Shown: piece by piece, positions 17,732 to 28,818 of the stretch | Position numbering within the stretch: position 1 is the first letter of the stretch | Layout of the letters: each line of letters begins with the position of its first letter | Source: Anaerocolumna sp. MB42-C2 | Lineage (GTDB): Bacteria > Bacillota > Clostridia > Lachnospirales > Lachnospiraceae | Direction of reading: 5' to 3' | Assembly (NCBI RefSeq): GCF_030913705.1 | Contig: NZ_CP133190.1 | Coordinates: 2,681,501-2,745,500, forward strand | Length of the DNA stretch: 64,000 nucleotides | Translations under genes and position numbers: made by a program | Notes under the pieces: model-generated | Database searches by the model: none | The model's input: the letters and a program-made list of their open reading frames with translations, nothing else | Told to the model about the DNA's origin: nothing

Positions 17732-19669
17732 TTAAAGTATTGGCTGTGTCGGAATTTCAATTACCGGATTTTCACTCTCTGCCGGAATCTCTTCGGCAGG
17801 CAAACCTTTTACTTCATGGAAGATATCCATAAATTCTTTACCTGTAATTGTTTCTTTTTCTACAAGGAATGCTGCTATCTTATCCAATACTTCACGGTTA
17901 TCGGCTAATAAGGCTTCCGCTTTCTTATAGCATTCTTTTAAGATTGTCATAACTTCCTTATCAATCTCTGCTGCCGTTGCATCACCGCAGTTTAACACAG
18001 CTCTTCCGTCCAGATACCGGTTTTCTATGGATTCTAATCCCATCAAACCAAATCTATCTGACATACCGTATTGGGTTACCATAGCTCTTGCGAGCTGGGT
18101 AGCTTTCTCAATGTCATTGGAAGCACCGGTGGTTATAGAATTGAATATTAACTGCTCTGCAGCACGGCCGCCATATAGAGTTACGATTCTTGTCAGTAAT
18201 TCCTCTTTGCTCATAAGGTATTTCTCTTCTTCGGGAACCTGCATTACATATCCTAAGGAACCCATTGTTCTTGGTACGATAGTAATCTTTTGCACCGGTT
18301 CCGCTTTCTTCTCAAGTGCGGTTACTAACGCATGCCCTACTTCATGGTAAGCTACAATCTGCTTTTCTTCCTTATTAAGGATGCGGTCTTTTTTCTCTTT
18401 ACCGGCCACTACTACTTCTACCGATTCAAATAAATCCTCCTGGGTTACAACGGTTCTGCCTTTTTTAACGGCAAGAATTGCCGCTTCATTTATCATATTA
18501 GCCAGATCTGAACCTACCGCACCGGATGTAGCTAAACCGATTGCCTCCAAATCAACGGAATCATGCATTAATACATCTTTTGCATGAACTTTTAATATAT
18601 CGATACGTCCCTTTAAATCTGGTTTATCCACGATGACACGGCGGTCAAAACGTCCCGGACGAAGTAATGCTTTGTCTAATACCTCCGGACGGTTAGTTGC
18701 TGCAAGAATTACTAACCCTTTAGAAGTATCAAATCCATCCATCTCTGATAACAACTGATTTAAAGTCTGTTCTCTTTCATCATTGCCGCCGCCGTAATGA
18801 GAATCCCTGCTTTTACCGATGGCATCAACTTCGTCAATAAAGATAATACATGGTGCCATGGACTGTGCCTGCTTAAACAGATCCCTTACCCTGGAGGCAC
18901 CAACACCAACAAACATTTCAACAAAATCGGATCCGGATAAAGAAAAGAACGGTACATTGGCTTCACCGGCTACTGCTTTAGCAAGCAAGGTCTTACCGGT
19001 TCCGGGAGGTCCTACTAATAAAGCACCTTTTGGCAGTTTAGCACCAATCCTCGTATATTTGCCGGGATTATGAAGGAAATCCACAAGTTCCGTAAGGGAC
19101 TCTTTTGCTTCCTCCTGACCGGCTACATCCTTAAAAGTCACACCGGTTTGTTTTTCTACATAAACTTTTGCATTACTTTTTCCGACGCCGCCCATCATAC
19201 CGCCGCCGTTTTTCGATATCATCCTGAATAAGAACCACATTACCAGATAAATCAGCACAAATGGTAATATCCAAACTACTATAATGTCCATTAAAGTTGT
19301 TCTGGTATCAACTATCTCCGTATTTATGGTGACTTTGTTACCATTTTTATCTTTGGCCTTCAAGAGACGGTCTGCTAATTTTGTATCATTAATACCCCCT
19401 GTATAATAGGATATTTTATAAAGCTCATTCGGCTGTGTAAGCGGCTCTATCACTATTTTATCTGACTGTATACGAACAGATTTAACTTCCCCTTTATCTA
19501 ACATATCTATAAATTTATCATAGGAAATCTCAATGTTGCTTCCGGCTTTCAGCTGATTCGACATATAAGTAAATAATGCCAGTGTAACGATCGCAGCAAT
19601 TAAAATATAGAAAAAAGTCTTCTTATTATTCATTCCGCGTTTGTTATTATTTAATTTTTTATTATCCAT
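17732..19669 (-). CDS. ftsH: ATP-dependent zinc metalloprotease FtsH
   Basis: 645 residues. Two membrane helices (about 18-36 and 128-149) enclose a short extracytoplasmic domain. The AAA+ domain has Walker A G-P-P-G-T-G-K-T at 220-227 and Walker B F-I-D-E at 277-280. The arginine-finger region R-P-G-R-F-D-R-R follows. The zinc site H-E-V-G-H is at 442-446. FtsH degrades damaged membrane and regulatory proteins. It is the first gene of the minus-strand run that continues into uvrC. Confidence 0.97.
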   Translation of the reverse strand: MDNKKLNNNKRGMNNKKTFFYILIAAIVTLALFTYMSNQLKAGSNIEISYDKFIDMLDKGEVKSVRIQSDKIVIEPLTQPNELYKISYYTGGINDTKLADRLLKAKDKNGNKVTINTEIVDTRTTLMDIIVVWILPFVLIYLVMWFLFRMISKNGGGMMGGVGKSNAKVYVEKQTGVTFKDVAGQEEAKESLTELVDFLHNPGKYTRIGAKLPKGALLVGPPGTGKTLLAKAVAGEANVPFFSLSGSDFVEMFVGVGASRVRDLFKQAQSMAPCIIFIDEVDAIGKSRDSHYGGGNDEREQTLNQLLSEMDGFDTSKGLVILAATNRPEVLDKALLRPGRFDRRVIVDKPDLKGRIDILKVHAKDVLMHDSVDLEAIGLATSGAVGSDLANMINEAAILAVKKGRTVVTQEDLFESVEVVVAGKEKKDRILNKEEKQIVAYHEVGHALVTALEKKAEPVQKITIVPRTMGSLGYVMQVPEEEKYLMSKEELLTRIVTLYGGRAAEQLIFNSITTGASNDIEKATQLARAMVTQYGMSDRFGLMGLESIENRYLDGRAVLNCGDATAAEIDKEVMTILKECYKKAEALLADNREVLDKIAAFLVEKETITGKEFMDIFHEVKGLPAEEIPAESENPVIEIPTQPIL

Positions 19670-20517
19670 ACCCTACCTCCTTCGTATTATTTTAATATTA
19701 ATGATAGGACTAAAATTAATCATATCTATTTGCAAGTCATGCTAACAGCTGATCACATATATTTAAACATAATGAAATATTGTCAAAGCGGATATTCAAA
19801 AATTCCGCTGCGCCACTTGCTTGATAACTTAAACCTGTCACGCAGGTATCCCAGTCGGATCATGAATTCCGACCGAATCAAGTAAATACAGGACCCACAA
19901 GCTTATGTAAAAAGCGAGAGTCTTACTTGTAAGTTAAAATTGGGGATAAATAAAGATTTTATAATGATACAATTCATTATAATGTTACTCTAATTATAAA
20001 TCAATACATATGTCATGAATTTTTTGTGTCGGAAATAAAAAAAATATTAATTTTTTTAAAATTATACTGGATTTATTTATAAGATGATAGTATAATAGCT
20101 TGTGATTGTTTAAAAATATACTTTTAAGATTAAGTTTAAAAATTTAGAGCGTTTTTATCTCCATCCTGATTTTGTGCCTCAAAACACATAAACAGGATTT
20201 AGAAATTTAAATGATAGTACGAAGATCAAACAGGCTTTATCCTTATCTAAAATGCCTTAAACCGGTGGTATTCGGATTTCCACCGATTGTATTAGGGCTT
20301 TTTTCATTATTTAACCTCACGAATGGAAGCAGTTGTGGGGCTAAAGACAGGCATCTAAGTGGATTGCGAATAACTGCTTTTACTGTTACCAGGCGGCAGT
20401 GAATTACGTATATCTGCTTTTTTATGGAGCAGAAGCACAGTTACTAATAAATATGCCGATAATGACGAATAATTATTTATATCTATTGGTAACGAATCTC
20501 TGTTGCATTACCTGTTA
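19670..20517. other. long intergenic region between divergent ftsH and pyrG
   Basis: About 850 bases with no supported gene. A more GC-rich patch (about 19800-19930) has short inverted segments, and 20161-20205 contains an imperfect hairpin (ATCCTG with CAGGAT). I see no tRNA, T-box or known riboswitch. A 63-codon frame at 20211-20402 has no convincing ribosome site or family. Confidence 0.4.
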
Positions 20518-20546
20518 TTGAAGATTTTAAATTCTTATATTATATT
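20518..20546 (+). promoter_or_regulatory. sigma-A-like promoter for pyrG
   Basis: TTGAAG (20518-20523), a 17-base spacer and TATATT (20541-20546) lie 100 bases before the pyrG start. The region is AT-rich, so chance matches are possible. Confidence 0.4.
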
Positions 20547-20645
20547 GAAACAATTAAGTAAATTATATTAATTAAAGAATCTATGCTGTACCCGCAAAAC
20601 TATTAACTATCAATATATATTATAATCAAAGGAGGAATCATAAGA

Positions 20646-22250
20646 ATGGGAGTTAAGTATGTATTTGTAACCGGAGGAGTAGTATCAGGCTTGGGAAAAG
20701 GTATCACCGCTGCCTCCTTGGGAAGATTGCTAAAAGAGCGAGGATACCATGTAACAATGCAAAAGTTTGATCCCTATATTAACATAGACCCCGGTACCAT
20801 GAATCCAATTCAACATGGTGAAGTTTTCGTAACGGATGACGGTGCTGAAACCGACCTTGATTTAGGTCATTATGAGCGTTTTATTGATGAAAGCTTAACA
20901 AAACAGTCCAATGTTACAACAGGTAAAATATATTGGTCCGTTTTATCCAAAGAAAGACGCGGAGATTTTGGCGGCGGAACCGTTCAGGTCATTCCTCATA
21001 TCACCAATGAAATCAAAAACCGTTTCTATCATAATGACGGATGTGAAGATACCCAGATTGCCATTATTGAAGTAGGCGGTACTGTGGGTGATATTGAAAG
21101 TCAGCCATTTCTTGAAGCAATTCGTCAATTCCAACATGATGTCGGACATGAAAATGCTATCCTTATCCATGTAACCTTAATCCCTTATTTAAAAGCTTCC
21201 GGGGAAATGAAAACAAAACCTACCCAGGCCAGTGTGAAAGAGCTTCAGGGAATGGGTATCCGCCCGGATATCATCGTATGCAGAACCGAACTCCCCTTAG
21301 AACCCGGTATCAAAGAAAAAATCGCACTATTCTGTAACGTTCCCAGTAATCATGTCATTCAAAATCTTGATGTTGAGACATTATACGAAGCACCACTTGC
21401 AATGGAAAAGGAACACCTGGCCAATATCGCCTGTGAGTGCCTGGCTCTTGAATGTCCTACTCCGGATCTCACTGCATGGGAGAAGATGGTAGAAGCATTA
21501 AAACATCCCGCAAAAGAAGTTACCGTTGCTTTGGTCGGTAAATATACACAGTTACACGATGCTTATATCAGCGTGGTGGAATCTTTAAAACATGGTGCTG
21601 TTGCCCACAATGCAGCAATTAATATTAAATGGATTCCTTCCGAAACTTTAACGGATGAAAATGCAGCCGGAATCCTCTCTGATGTCAGCGGAATCTTAGT
21701 TCCGGGAGGATTCGGCGACAGAGGTATCGAGGGTAAAATCTCAGCAATTAAATATGCCCGTGAAAATAATATTCCTTTCCTTGGCCTTTGTTTAGGAATG
21801 CAGTTAGCCATCGTTGAATTTTCCCGCAATGTAATTGGTTTTCAAGATGCCCATAGTGTGGAACTTGATCCAGGTACTACACATCCGGTTATCCATCTTA
21901 TGCCGGAACAGGACGGAATTGAAGACATCGGCGGAACCTTAAGGTTAGGTTCCTACCCTTGCGTTTTGGATGAAACTTCTAAAGCTTATACGTTATATGG
22001 TGAGAAAGTGATTCATGAAAGACATAGACACCGTTATGAAGTAAATAATTATTACCGTGAAGATTTTGTCCGGGGCGGCATTAAATTATCCGGTTTATCT
22101 CCTGACGGACGTATTGTGGAAATGATGGAATTAGCCGATCATCCATGGTTTGTGGCAACACAGGCCCATCCGGAATTTAAGTCCAGACCTAACAGACCTC
22201 ATCCGTTATTTAAAGGCTTTGTTGGTGCGGCGTTGGAATATCAGAAATAA
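20646..22250 (+). CDS. pyrG: CTP synthase
   Basis: 534 residues, full length. The N-terminal synthase domain has [10 protein letters not shown]. The C-terminal glutamine amidotransferase has the nucleophile cysteine in G-L-C-L-G-M-Q and the H-P-E-F motif. It converts UTP, ATP and glutamine to CTP. CTP is also needed by the cytidylyltransferase of the glycan operon at 61 kb. A strong AAAGGAGG precedes the ATG. Transcription ends at the hairpin at 22286-22329. Confidence 0.97.
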   Translation: MGVKYVFVTGGVVSGLGKGITAASLGRLLKERGYHVTMQKFDPYINIDPGTMNPIQHGEVFVTDDGAETDLDLGHYERFIDESLTKQSNVTTGKIYWSVLSKERRGDFGGGTVQVIPHITNEIKNRFYHNDGCEDTQIAIIEVGGTVGDIESQPFLEAIRQFQHDVGHENAILIHVTLIPYLKASGEMKTKPTQASVKELQGMGIRPDIIVCRTELPLEPGIKEKIALFCNVPSNHVIQNLDVETLYEAPLAMEKEHLANIACECLALECPTPDLTAWEKMVEALKHPAKEVTVALVGKYTQLHDAYISVVESLKHGAVAHNAAINIKWIPSETLTDENAAGILSDVSGILVPGGFGDRGIEGKISAIKYARENNIPFLGLCLGMQLAIVEFSRNVIGFQDAHSVELDPGTTHPVIHLMPEQDGIEDIGGTLRLGSYPCVLDETSKAYTLYGEKVIHERHRHRYEVNNYYREDFVRGGIKLSGLSPDGRIVEMMELADHPWFVATQAHPEFKSRPNRPHPLFKGFVGAALEYQK

Positions 22251-22285
22251 ATAATACTGCATCTATTTTTGTCAAGACTCCAGTC

Positions 22286-22329
22286 AAAAAACAGTAGAAA
22301 CATAAATGTTAAGTTTCTACTGTTTTTTT
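22286..22329. terminator. terminator after pyrG, bidirectional
   Basis: AAAAACAGTAGAAAC and GTTTCTACTGTTTTT form a long stem around ATAAATGTTAA. It serves pyrG and the convergent GH2 gene. A near copy lies at 30140-30179. Confidence 0.88.
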
Positions 22330-22368
22330 ATCCGCAATTATCACCTTTATTACCATCTGACAGTTACG

Positions 22369-24921
22369 TCAGGATACTATTATAATGGGAAAGCTGTCTC
22401 CTGTCAGACCTTCCGCCCGGACATATACGGTGCACTGTTTTGTCCCTGCAAGTACAGAACAGTTCTCTGCTGTGCTGCACCTGACCAGACCAGCTTCATC
22501 TGTTTCTCCTGATGACTGTATAATAGCCAGAGCCCGTCCATGGAATGCATGGATACGGTTTTTCTTCATACTCTCCATCTCCTCCGGATTGCCGTTATCC
22601 ACCGCTATCACACAAGCCGGACCGTCTACTGTGAAGATAAGTTCCGTATCTGCCTGCACACACAGATTACCCTGGCTGTCCAAAAGCTCTGCCTCTATTT
22701 GGGCAATATCCAGGCCGTCTCCCTTCATCTGTTGCCGGTAACAGGACAACCGTACTGCCGCAGGTGCTCCGGCTGTTCTCACCACATGACGGGCAGCCTC
22801 CTTATCGTCCACATATCCTACAAGCTTTATGCACCCAGGTTCATAGGGCACATCCCAGCTTAAAAATAAATCATTCGTATTGATTGGTATAGGGTTCTTA
22901 TCATAATGTCCGTACTTCTTAGTCATTCCATAAGCCGGATAAGTATAAGCCTTTCTGCCATAAGATTTTCCGTTCAGGAAAAGCTCTGCACTGTTACAGC
23001 TGGTATAGCCCAATACCTGCAAAATTGAACCTTCTTTTACATTGAGGTTCCAGTGGGGAAGCAGATGTACCATAGGTTCAGAGCGTTTCCAGATACTCTG
23101 ATAGAAATAGAAACTGTCCTTTTCAAACCCGCAGGTATCCAACACTCCTGCACAGGAGGAATGCAACGGCCAGTGGGCTTCTCCCAGATAATCGACCCCA
23201 GTCCACATGAAGTCTCCCGCCACATAATCATGGGTCATAGTAAAACGCAGCAGCCTGCCGATTTCCACCGGAGCACTGTAATATGGCCTCTTCCACCAGC
23301 CCGCCCTTTCCTGCAGGGTCATAAGATATTCTCCCCGGATTCCGCCGAGGCCGCTGTTTTCCGTACCGAGCACACATCTGTTCGGATAGGCGCGTTTGTC
23401 ATCATCATAGAGAGTTTCCTGCCTGGTACGCCATCTGTCCACATAATTGTAACCCACCACATCCAGCTCATTTAAGAACTCTTCTGTTGCCGCATGCGGC
23501 TCAGCGCAAACCTGATCGTTCGCCTGGGTCACAGCCCGCTCCGGGTCTAATTCTTTACAAATACTTTTTAAATGCCTTGCAGTCAGATAACCCTCCGGGA
23601 CTGTCTGTTCCGGCACCTCATTGCCAATGCTCCAGATAATGATGCTTGGATGATTCCTGTCACGCAGAAGCATGGTGCGTATGTCCTCCTCATGACAGCT
23701 ATCGAACCACTCTGAATAACCTCTACTTTCATGGGTATTGCTGCCCAGTTCCTTCCCCTTCAGGATACGCCATTCGTCAAAGGCCTCATCCATCACCATC
23801 AACCCCAGCCGGTCACACAAATCCAAAAGTGCAGGATCCGGCGGATTATGGGACATCCTAACGGCATTTGCACCCATTTTTTTCAGTTTCTCAAGTCTTC
23901 TCTCCCATATCTGCGGATGGACCGCCGCACCCATACAACCGCCGTCATGATGGATACATACACCGTTTAATTTCACCCTTACGCTATTTAGCAAAAATCC
24001 CTGTTTGCTGTCGAACCGGGCATTCTGAAACCCTGTCACGGTATGTACCTCATCCTGTAGTACTCCGTCAGCATAGACCCTGGTAATTACTTCATACAGT
24101 GCCGGATTATCCACATTCCACAACGTAGGAGAAGAAAGTTCAAGTTCCTGGTGAAAAGTATGTACCAGCCCGCTGCAGTTTTCTCCTGACCGTCTTCCGG
24201 CTTCCTGAATTTCGTTTATCTCCTCTTTTATCTGTTCCTGTATACAAAGTTTACCGTCCGGCCCATATATACTGGTTCCCACCGTAATTGACTTGACTGT
24301 ACCGGCACTGTTATCCCTCACAGGAGTGCTTTGTTCACACACCAGTGTTTCCACAGCAAGACGCACCTTTTCCTTAGTTACCTCGAGGTTATGTACCCAT
24401 ACACCGTAGGGAGCAACATGAAGATCTCTTACCCCGCATATCCATACATCCCTTGTAATTCCGGAACCGGAATACCACCGGGAGCTGGGCTGAGCAGAGT
24501 TATCTACCCTTACATCCACCACATTCTCACCGCCGTCCCGGTATAGCAACTCTGTGATATCCCATTCAAAAGGTGTATAGCCATAAACATGACGCCCCAG
24601 ATAATGTCCGTTTATCCAAACCTGAGTCAACATATACGCTCCGTCAAATTGCAGCACTACCCTGCCACCAATCAAAACGTCAGGGTTAACCTGAAAATAT
24701 TTTCTGTACCATCCTATTCCCGTCTCTGCATAACCGCCCGAGCCGCAGGAAGCTGCGTGTTCCTCAAAGGGATACTCAAGACTCCAGTCATGGGGCAGCT
24801 TCACCGGTCTGTAGGCGGCCGTGTCACTTTCCCCTGGTCTCCTGTCTTCTTCTCCGTGATAAAAGAACCAGTTCAGATTGAAATTTTCTCTCTGTCTTAC
24901 TTTCTTCGCTGTTAAATACAT
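22369..24921 (-). CDS. glycoside hydrolase family 2 (beta-galactosidase-like)
   Basis: 850 residues, no signal peptide, so probably cytoplasmic. A sugar-binding jelly-roll (about 20-170), two immunoglobulin-like parts and a TIM barrel are recognisable. The acid/base is Glu435 in W-S-I-G-N-E and the nucleophile Glu521 in L-G-T-E-N-S-G. C-terminal beta domains (DUF4982-like) extend the protein. Family members cleave beta-galactosides, beta-glucuronides or related links; the substrate cannot be decided. It is the last gene of the sugar operon: the transporter brings in an oligosaccharide and this enzyme cleaves it. The ATG lies 23 bases after the regulator gene. Confidence 0.88.
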   Translation of the reverse strand: MYLTAKKVRQRENFNLNWFFYHGEEDRRPGESDTAAYRPVKLPHDWSLEYPFEEHAASCGSGGYAETGIGWYRKYFQVNPDVLIGGRVVLQFDGAYMLTQVWINGHYLGRHVYGYTPFEWDITELLYRDGGENVVDVRVDNSAQPSSRWYSGSGITRDVWICGVRDLHVAPYGVWVHNLEVTKEKVRLAVETLVCEQSTPVRDNSAGTVKSITVGTSIYGPDGKLCIQEQIKEEINEIQEAGRRSGENCSGLVHTFHQELELSSPTLWNVDNPALYEVITRVYADGVLQDEVHTVTGFQNARFDSKQGFLLNSVRVKLNGVCIHHDGGCMGAAVHPQIWERRLEKLKKMGANAVRMSHNPPDPALLDLCDRLGLMVMDEAFDEWRILKGKELGSNTHESRGYSEWFDSCHEEDIRTMLLRDRNHPSIIIWSIGNEVPEQTVPEGYLTARHLKSICKELDPERAVTQANDQVCAEPHAATEEFLNELDVVGYNYVDRWRTRQETLYDDDKRAYPNRCVLGTENSGLGGIRGEYLMTLQERAGWWKRPYYSAPVEIGRLLRFTMTHDYVAGDFMWTGVDYLGEAHWPLHSSCAGVLDTCGFEKDSFYFYQSIWKRSEPMVHLLPHWNLNVKEGSILQVLGYTSCNSAELFLNGKSYGRKAYTYPAYGMTKKYGHYDKNPIPINTNDLFLSWDVPYEPGCIKLVGYVDDKEAARHVVRTAGAPAAVRLSCYRQQMKGDGLDIAQIEAELLDSQGNLCVQADTELIFTVDGPACVIAVDNGNPEEMESMKKNRIHAFHGRALAIIQSSGETDEAGLVRCSTAENCSVLAGTKQCTVYVRAEGLTGDSFPIIIVS

Positions 24922-24944
24922 TTTCCCTACCTCTCCTATCTTTC

Positions 24945-25940
24945 TTATACAGAATACATTTTCCCTATTGATTTACGCAACAGAATCTCATAACCCGGAT
25001 TAGTCTTGGCATTGTAAGCCTCTCCCTTAAGCCAGTTAATCAGCTGCTTGCTAACCATATTACCAACCTGTCTTCCAGAGACATTGATTGAAGTGACCGC
25101 AGGTGAGAAGCAGTCCAAATTCGTACTGTTATGCAGGGATGCAATGGAAATATCCCTGGGAATCCGGTACCCTTCTGCCTGCAGTCTTGACATAATTCTT
25201 GTACAGATTACATCATCTCCGCACATGATACACTCTATTTTTCTAGCAAACATATCACTGATGATACTATCTATCAGCTCCATATTTACAAAGTTTGGAT
25301 AAAACATCTGTTGTTCCCTGGGCAGTCCATGCTTATCAAAGGCATCATAACAGCCCTGACACCGACACCTATTTACATGATAGGCCGAGTCCCCCACCAC
25401 CGTTGCGAAACGGCGGTATCCCTGGCCAATCAACAGAGATACCAGGCTTTCCGAAGCCGCCCTGTTATCAATATCCACCTGAATCACTTCTTCATAATTA
25501 CAGGTGCCAGCCAGACCTGTGGGAAAATGATTCTCAACAAGATACTTTAAAAGCTTGTCATCCTCAATATTGCGCAACAGGATCAGTCCATCCACTTCAT
25601 TTTTCTCCACAAGTGCCTGAATACCGGATATATCACCTGGTGCACCAATTGTAATCAGTACACTATACTTGAGCATTGACGCCACTTCACTGACTCCCAG
25701 CAGGCATTCATAAAAGAAAGGAATACTTGTAGTATACGCATCCGTAGGAATTACTACTGCAATGTTTTTTGTTTTGGAATGCTCTGCTGCCTGTTTATTC
25801 CCCTGCCATTTCCCATGCTTTTGGGCGTAGGAGCGTATTTTTATCCTGGTAGTTTCCCCAATTCTTCCCTTTCCGGATAATGCCCGGGAAACAGTGCTCT
25901 TGGATACTCCCAGATTTTTTGCAATCTCATCGTATGTTAT
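24945..25940 (-). CDS. LacI-family transcriptional regulator, apparent ATA start
   Basis: The open frame covers 331 residues only if translation starts at ATA 25940. The next in-frame ATG is at 25685 and would remove the whole DNA-binding domain. Between 25940 and 25685 the frame encodes a standard LacI helix-turn-helix (T-Y-D-E-I-A-K-N-L-G-V-S, then S-T-V-S-R-A-L-S-G-K) and a hinge. The periplasmic-binding-like sugar domain follows. AGGAGG lies 7 bases before the ATA. It likely represses or activates the sugar operon in which it lies. Alternatives are a mutated start (pseudogene) or a CTG start ten codons later. Confidence 0.8.
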   Translation of the reverse strand: MTYDEIAKNLGVSKSTVSRALSGKGRIGETTRIKIRSYAQKHGKWQGNKQAAEHSKTKNIAVVIPTDAYTTSIPFFYECLLGVSEVASMLKYSVLITIGAPGDISGIQALVEKNEVDGLILLRNIEDDKLLKYLVENHFPTGLAGTCNYEEVIQVDIDNRAASESLVSLLIGQGYRRFATVVGDSAYHVNRCRCQGCYDAFDKHGLPREQQMFYPNFVNMELIDSIISDMFARKIECIMCGDDVICTRIMSRLQAEGYRIPRDISIASLHNSTNLDCFSPAVTSINVSGRQVGNMVSKQLINWLKGEAYNAKTNPGYEILLRKSIGKMYSV

Positions 25941-26113
25941 ATTTCTTCCTCCTCTTTAATAAAGATCCTGCCAGCTTTTCATTCTAACGCAACTCGGCCG
26001 CTTAAGCGACCGCAAATATTACCTGAAACAGGGAAATGTAAGGATTTCGTTTCACCGGCAGAATTCTTATATTTCGATAGAAAACTGCAGAGTAGTTTTC
26101 TTGTCCATAGAAG

Positions 26114-26134
26114 AGGGGCAGAATGCCTGCCCCT
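26114..26134 (-). other. hairpin between binding-protein and regulator genes
   Basis: AGGGGCAG and CTGCCCCT form a perfect 8-bp stem with a 5-base loop, 13 bases after the binding-protein stop. There is no T-run. It may stabilise the upstream mRNA or lower read-through, giving more binding protein than regulator. Confidence 0.5.
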
Positions 26135-26146
26135 ATAATCTGCCTG

Positions 26147-27808
26147 TTAACGGGTTGCCAACCAGACATCATACTGTTTATAAAATTCATCGTATATCTC
26201 CTGCAAACCGGAATCCTTGCATTTCTTTAGCATCTCATTTAATGAGGCGTCAACGTCATCCACCAGACCAAGTTCAAGCGAGGGAACATAATCCGTAAGG
26301 ACAGTCGTTACAGCAGCGACATTGGATTTAACTTTCGTATCATCAAATACAAAGGTGATGGTGGGGTTCATAACCACACGATCCTGCCATGAATCGGTGA
26401 TGGCTTTCTCACGCTCAGGTACACCTGCTTCAGTCAAATTACCGTTCTTGATTGCCCATGAAGCGGAGATTGCGGATGCCGCAAAATCAGTGGCCTTATC
26501 CAGCTCTGTATATTGGCCTTTAGCATCCATACTGTAATGCTCGCCTTCAACACCAAGAATAAGGAGTCTGTTCAAATAAGTATCGAATTTCATCATATCA
26601 AGAACCATAGCGGCACGCTCAGGATTTTTGGAACCTGCTGCGATTGCCATATCATTGTTGGAATATGCCTCTGCACCTACCAGATGGTCAGTGGTGAGAT
26701 CATACGCCATACATTTTACGCCAGCCGTCTTCTCTGCCTGCTCCATATAGGTGAATACGGAAGCATTCCATGCGATGGAAGCACCCTGCAAATTGCCGAA
26801 AGCATCATCATCTGTTACTGTGTTGGTCAGAGCACTGCGGCTCCAGCATCCTGCATCAGCCATTTCTTTCATATCCTTGGCGAAATTGCGGAAGCTGTCA
26901 TACTCATAAGCCAGCTTGATATCCTCCTTAGCCGGGATACCGCCATTATATTGATACATCATATCCAGATAGCTGCTGTCCAAAGCCAGGAAAGTGTCGG
27001 ACTGCTGACGGTATACATCCCACAGTTCATTATTATCGGTAGCTGCTGCCAGTGCATAGATACCACTGCTTGGGGTTTCTTTTTCAGCAATGGTGAGCAT
27101 GAACTTCTTGTAATCATCCCAAGTCTTAAGCTCAGACATTCCGTATTTCTCCATCAGATCCTGACGTACTGCTACAATCTTACCCATAGGCGTAGCAACA
27201 TTAGAGGGAACTGCAACTGTTTTTCCGGCAATATTGGTTTCACTCCAGCTCTCAGCTGCCTGATATTTTTTGGTTAGGGGCATATAGTTTGTGATAAAAT
27301 CATCTTTTAGTTCATAGAAAGAACCCTTTGCTGCTTCATTATACATATAACACCAGGGGGCTGTAAAAATCAGATCTACGTCCTCACCGCCTGCTAACAC
27401 CAGTGAATACATGGTCTGATAATCACTCCAGCTCATGAATGTTACTGCAAGCTGTGTGTTATAGGGTTTTAAATATTCATTGACCTTCAAAAGCACCTCG
27501 TCCCAAGCTTTAGGGGTATCGCCGATGAGATACATGTTAACGGTATAGTCCTTACTCAAATCAGTATTCGAATAGAAATCCGGTGATGCAGCAATAGTGC
27601 CTGCACTTACGGATTCCGGCAGGCCATCCAGAGAAACTGACGGCGTTTCCGATGCTGTTGCCTCACTCCCTGTTTTTGCAGACTCCGTGACTTTTGCAGT
27701 ACCGGAGCTGTTGTCCGTAGTAGTTGTTGAAGAGCGGCCGCATCCAGCAAGCATTGTAACCAACAGACATAGAATTAAAATGATTGATACTAGTTTGTTC
27801 TTTTTCAT
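26147..27808 (-). CDS. ABC sugar transporter, lipoprotein solute-binding protein
   Basis: 553 residues. A lipoprotein signal peptide ends in L-A-G-C, with Cys23 as the lipidated residue. A Ser/Thr-rich linker and a large extracellular solute-binding domain follow, with a C-terminal part like DUF3502. Length and context fit the LplA/YtcQ class that binds oligosaccharides and works with LplB/LplC-type permeases. No ATPase gene is nearby; such systems normally share an MsmX-type ATPase encoded elsewhere. The ATG follows a GGAGAGA site. Confidence 0.9.
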   Translation of the reverse strand: MKKNKLVSIILILCLLVTMLAGCGRSSTTTTDNSSGTAKVTESAKTGSEATASETPSVSLDGLPESVSAGTIAASPDFYSNTDLSKDYTVNMYLIGDTPKAWDEVLLKVNEYLKPYNTQLAVTFMSWSDYQTMYSLVLAGGEDVDLIFTAPWCYMYNEAAKGSFYELKDDFITNYMPLTKKYQAAESWSETNIAGKTVAVPSNVATPMGKIVAVRQDLMEKYGMSELKTWDDYKKFMLTIAEKETPSSGIYALAAATDNNELWDVYRQQSDTFLALDSSYLDMMYQYNGGIPAKEDIKLAYEYDSFRNFAKDMKEMADAGCWSRSALTNTVTDDDAFGNLQGASIAWNASVFTYMEQAEKTAGVKCMAYDLTTDHLVGAEAYSNNDMAIAAGSKNPERAAMVLDMMKFDTYLNRLLILGVEGEHYSMDAKGQYTELDKATDFAASAISASWAIKNGNLTEAGVPEREKAITDSWQDRVVMNPTITFVFDDTKVKSNVAAVTTVLTDYVPSLELGLVDDVDASLNEMLKKCKDSGLQEIYDEFYKQYDVWLATR

Positions 27809-27891
27809 TTATTCTCTCTCCTTCTTATTTATGTTCTGAAGCAATTATTGCTTCGGATACACTAACATTAACCTGACACCGAAGAGCTCTC

Positions 27892-28800
27892 TCACCCTTT
27901 GACTGAGCCAATCGTAAGCCCCTTGACAAAATAGCGCTGTACAAAAGGATACAGTAGTACGATAGGTCCGGTAGCAATGACCGTCATGGCCATCTTCATA
28001 CTCTCCAGGGGGACGGACGGAAGTGCGATACCCGACTTCTCCGCCACGAGTCTCATAGCTTCTGCACTTCCCAGTATTCTTTGCAGATAATACTGCAAGG
28101 TAAACATATTTTCATTTGTAATATACAGCATACAATTGTACCAGTCGTTCCAGTAGGCCAGTGCGGAGAACAGGCTTAAGGTTGCCAGCAGCGGCTTACT
28201 CAATGGCAGAATCAGACGGGTGAAGATCACAAAATCATTTGCTCCGTCCATCTTGGCTGATTCACTGATTGCATTGGGGATACCATTCATAAAAGACTTG
28301 GCGATTATCATATTCCATACGGAGAACATTAACGGCAGCAGAACTCCCAGGTAAGAATTCTTAAAATTCAGATAACGGACGCACATCATATACCAGGGCA
28401 CCAGTCCTCCATTAAACAATGTGGTGAAGAAAAAGAAAAATGAGAGCTTATTCCGCCAAGGGAAATCCTTACGTGACAGCACATACCCTGTCATAGATGC
28501 CACAAATACGGATAGTACTGTGCCAGCAGCGGTAACACCGATCGTAGTTCCATAAGCCTTTAATATCGAAAGCGGATTTTTCAGACACAGGAGATAGCTC
28601 TGTACACTGAATTCGGTAAGTATCAGAGGATATCCGTTACGAATCAGAGAAGATTCCGGTGTAAAGGATGCCACAATGATCAGATAAAAGGGAATTACAC
28701 AAATCAGGGCAAATAAACCAATCATTACATAACCTAACACATTTACTGCAAGGGTATCCTTACTCATACGCCTGCCATGATTTATCTTTCTATTTGACAT
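27892..28800 (-). CDS. carbohydrate ABC transporter permease (LplC/YtcP type)
   Basis: 302 residues with six predicted membrane helices. The cytoplasmic E-S-A-K-M-D-G-A-N-D loop (EAA-type) is where the ATPase docks. It lies 18 bases after the partner permease and before the binding-protein gene, so it is the second membrane subunit of the importer. Confidence 0.92.
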   Translation of the reverse strand: MSNRKINHGRRMSKDTLAVNVLGYVMIGLFALICVIPFYLIIVASFTPESSLIRNGYPLILTEFSVQSYLLCLKNPLSILKAYGTTIGVTAAGTVLSVFVASMTGYVLSRKDFPWRNKLSFFFFFTTLFNGGLVPWYMMCVRYLNFKNSYLGVLLPLMFSVWNMIIAKSFMNGIPNAISESAKMDGANDFVIFTRLILPLSKPLLATLSLFSALAYWNDWYNCMLYITNENMFTLQYYLQRILGSAEAMRLVAEKSGIALPSVPLESMKMAMTVIATGPIVLLYPFVQRYFVKGLTIGSVKG

Positions 28801-28818
28801 AACATTGCTCTCCTTCCA

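Noticed and set aside
19780-19940. Possible structured RNA or tRNA in the ftsH-pyrG gap
   Set aside because: Short inverted pieces exist, but no cloverleaf, T-box or known riboswitch pattern could be drawn.
20211-20402. 63-codon frame upstream of pyrG
   Set aside because: No ribosome site, unlikely composition and no recognisable family.
26513-27277. 254-codon plus-strand frame
   Set aside because: Antisense to the sugar-binding lipoprotein gene; no start signal and no protein family.
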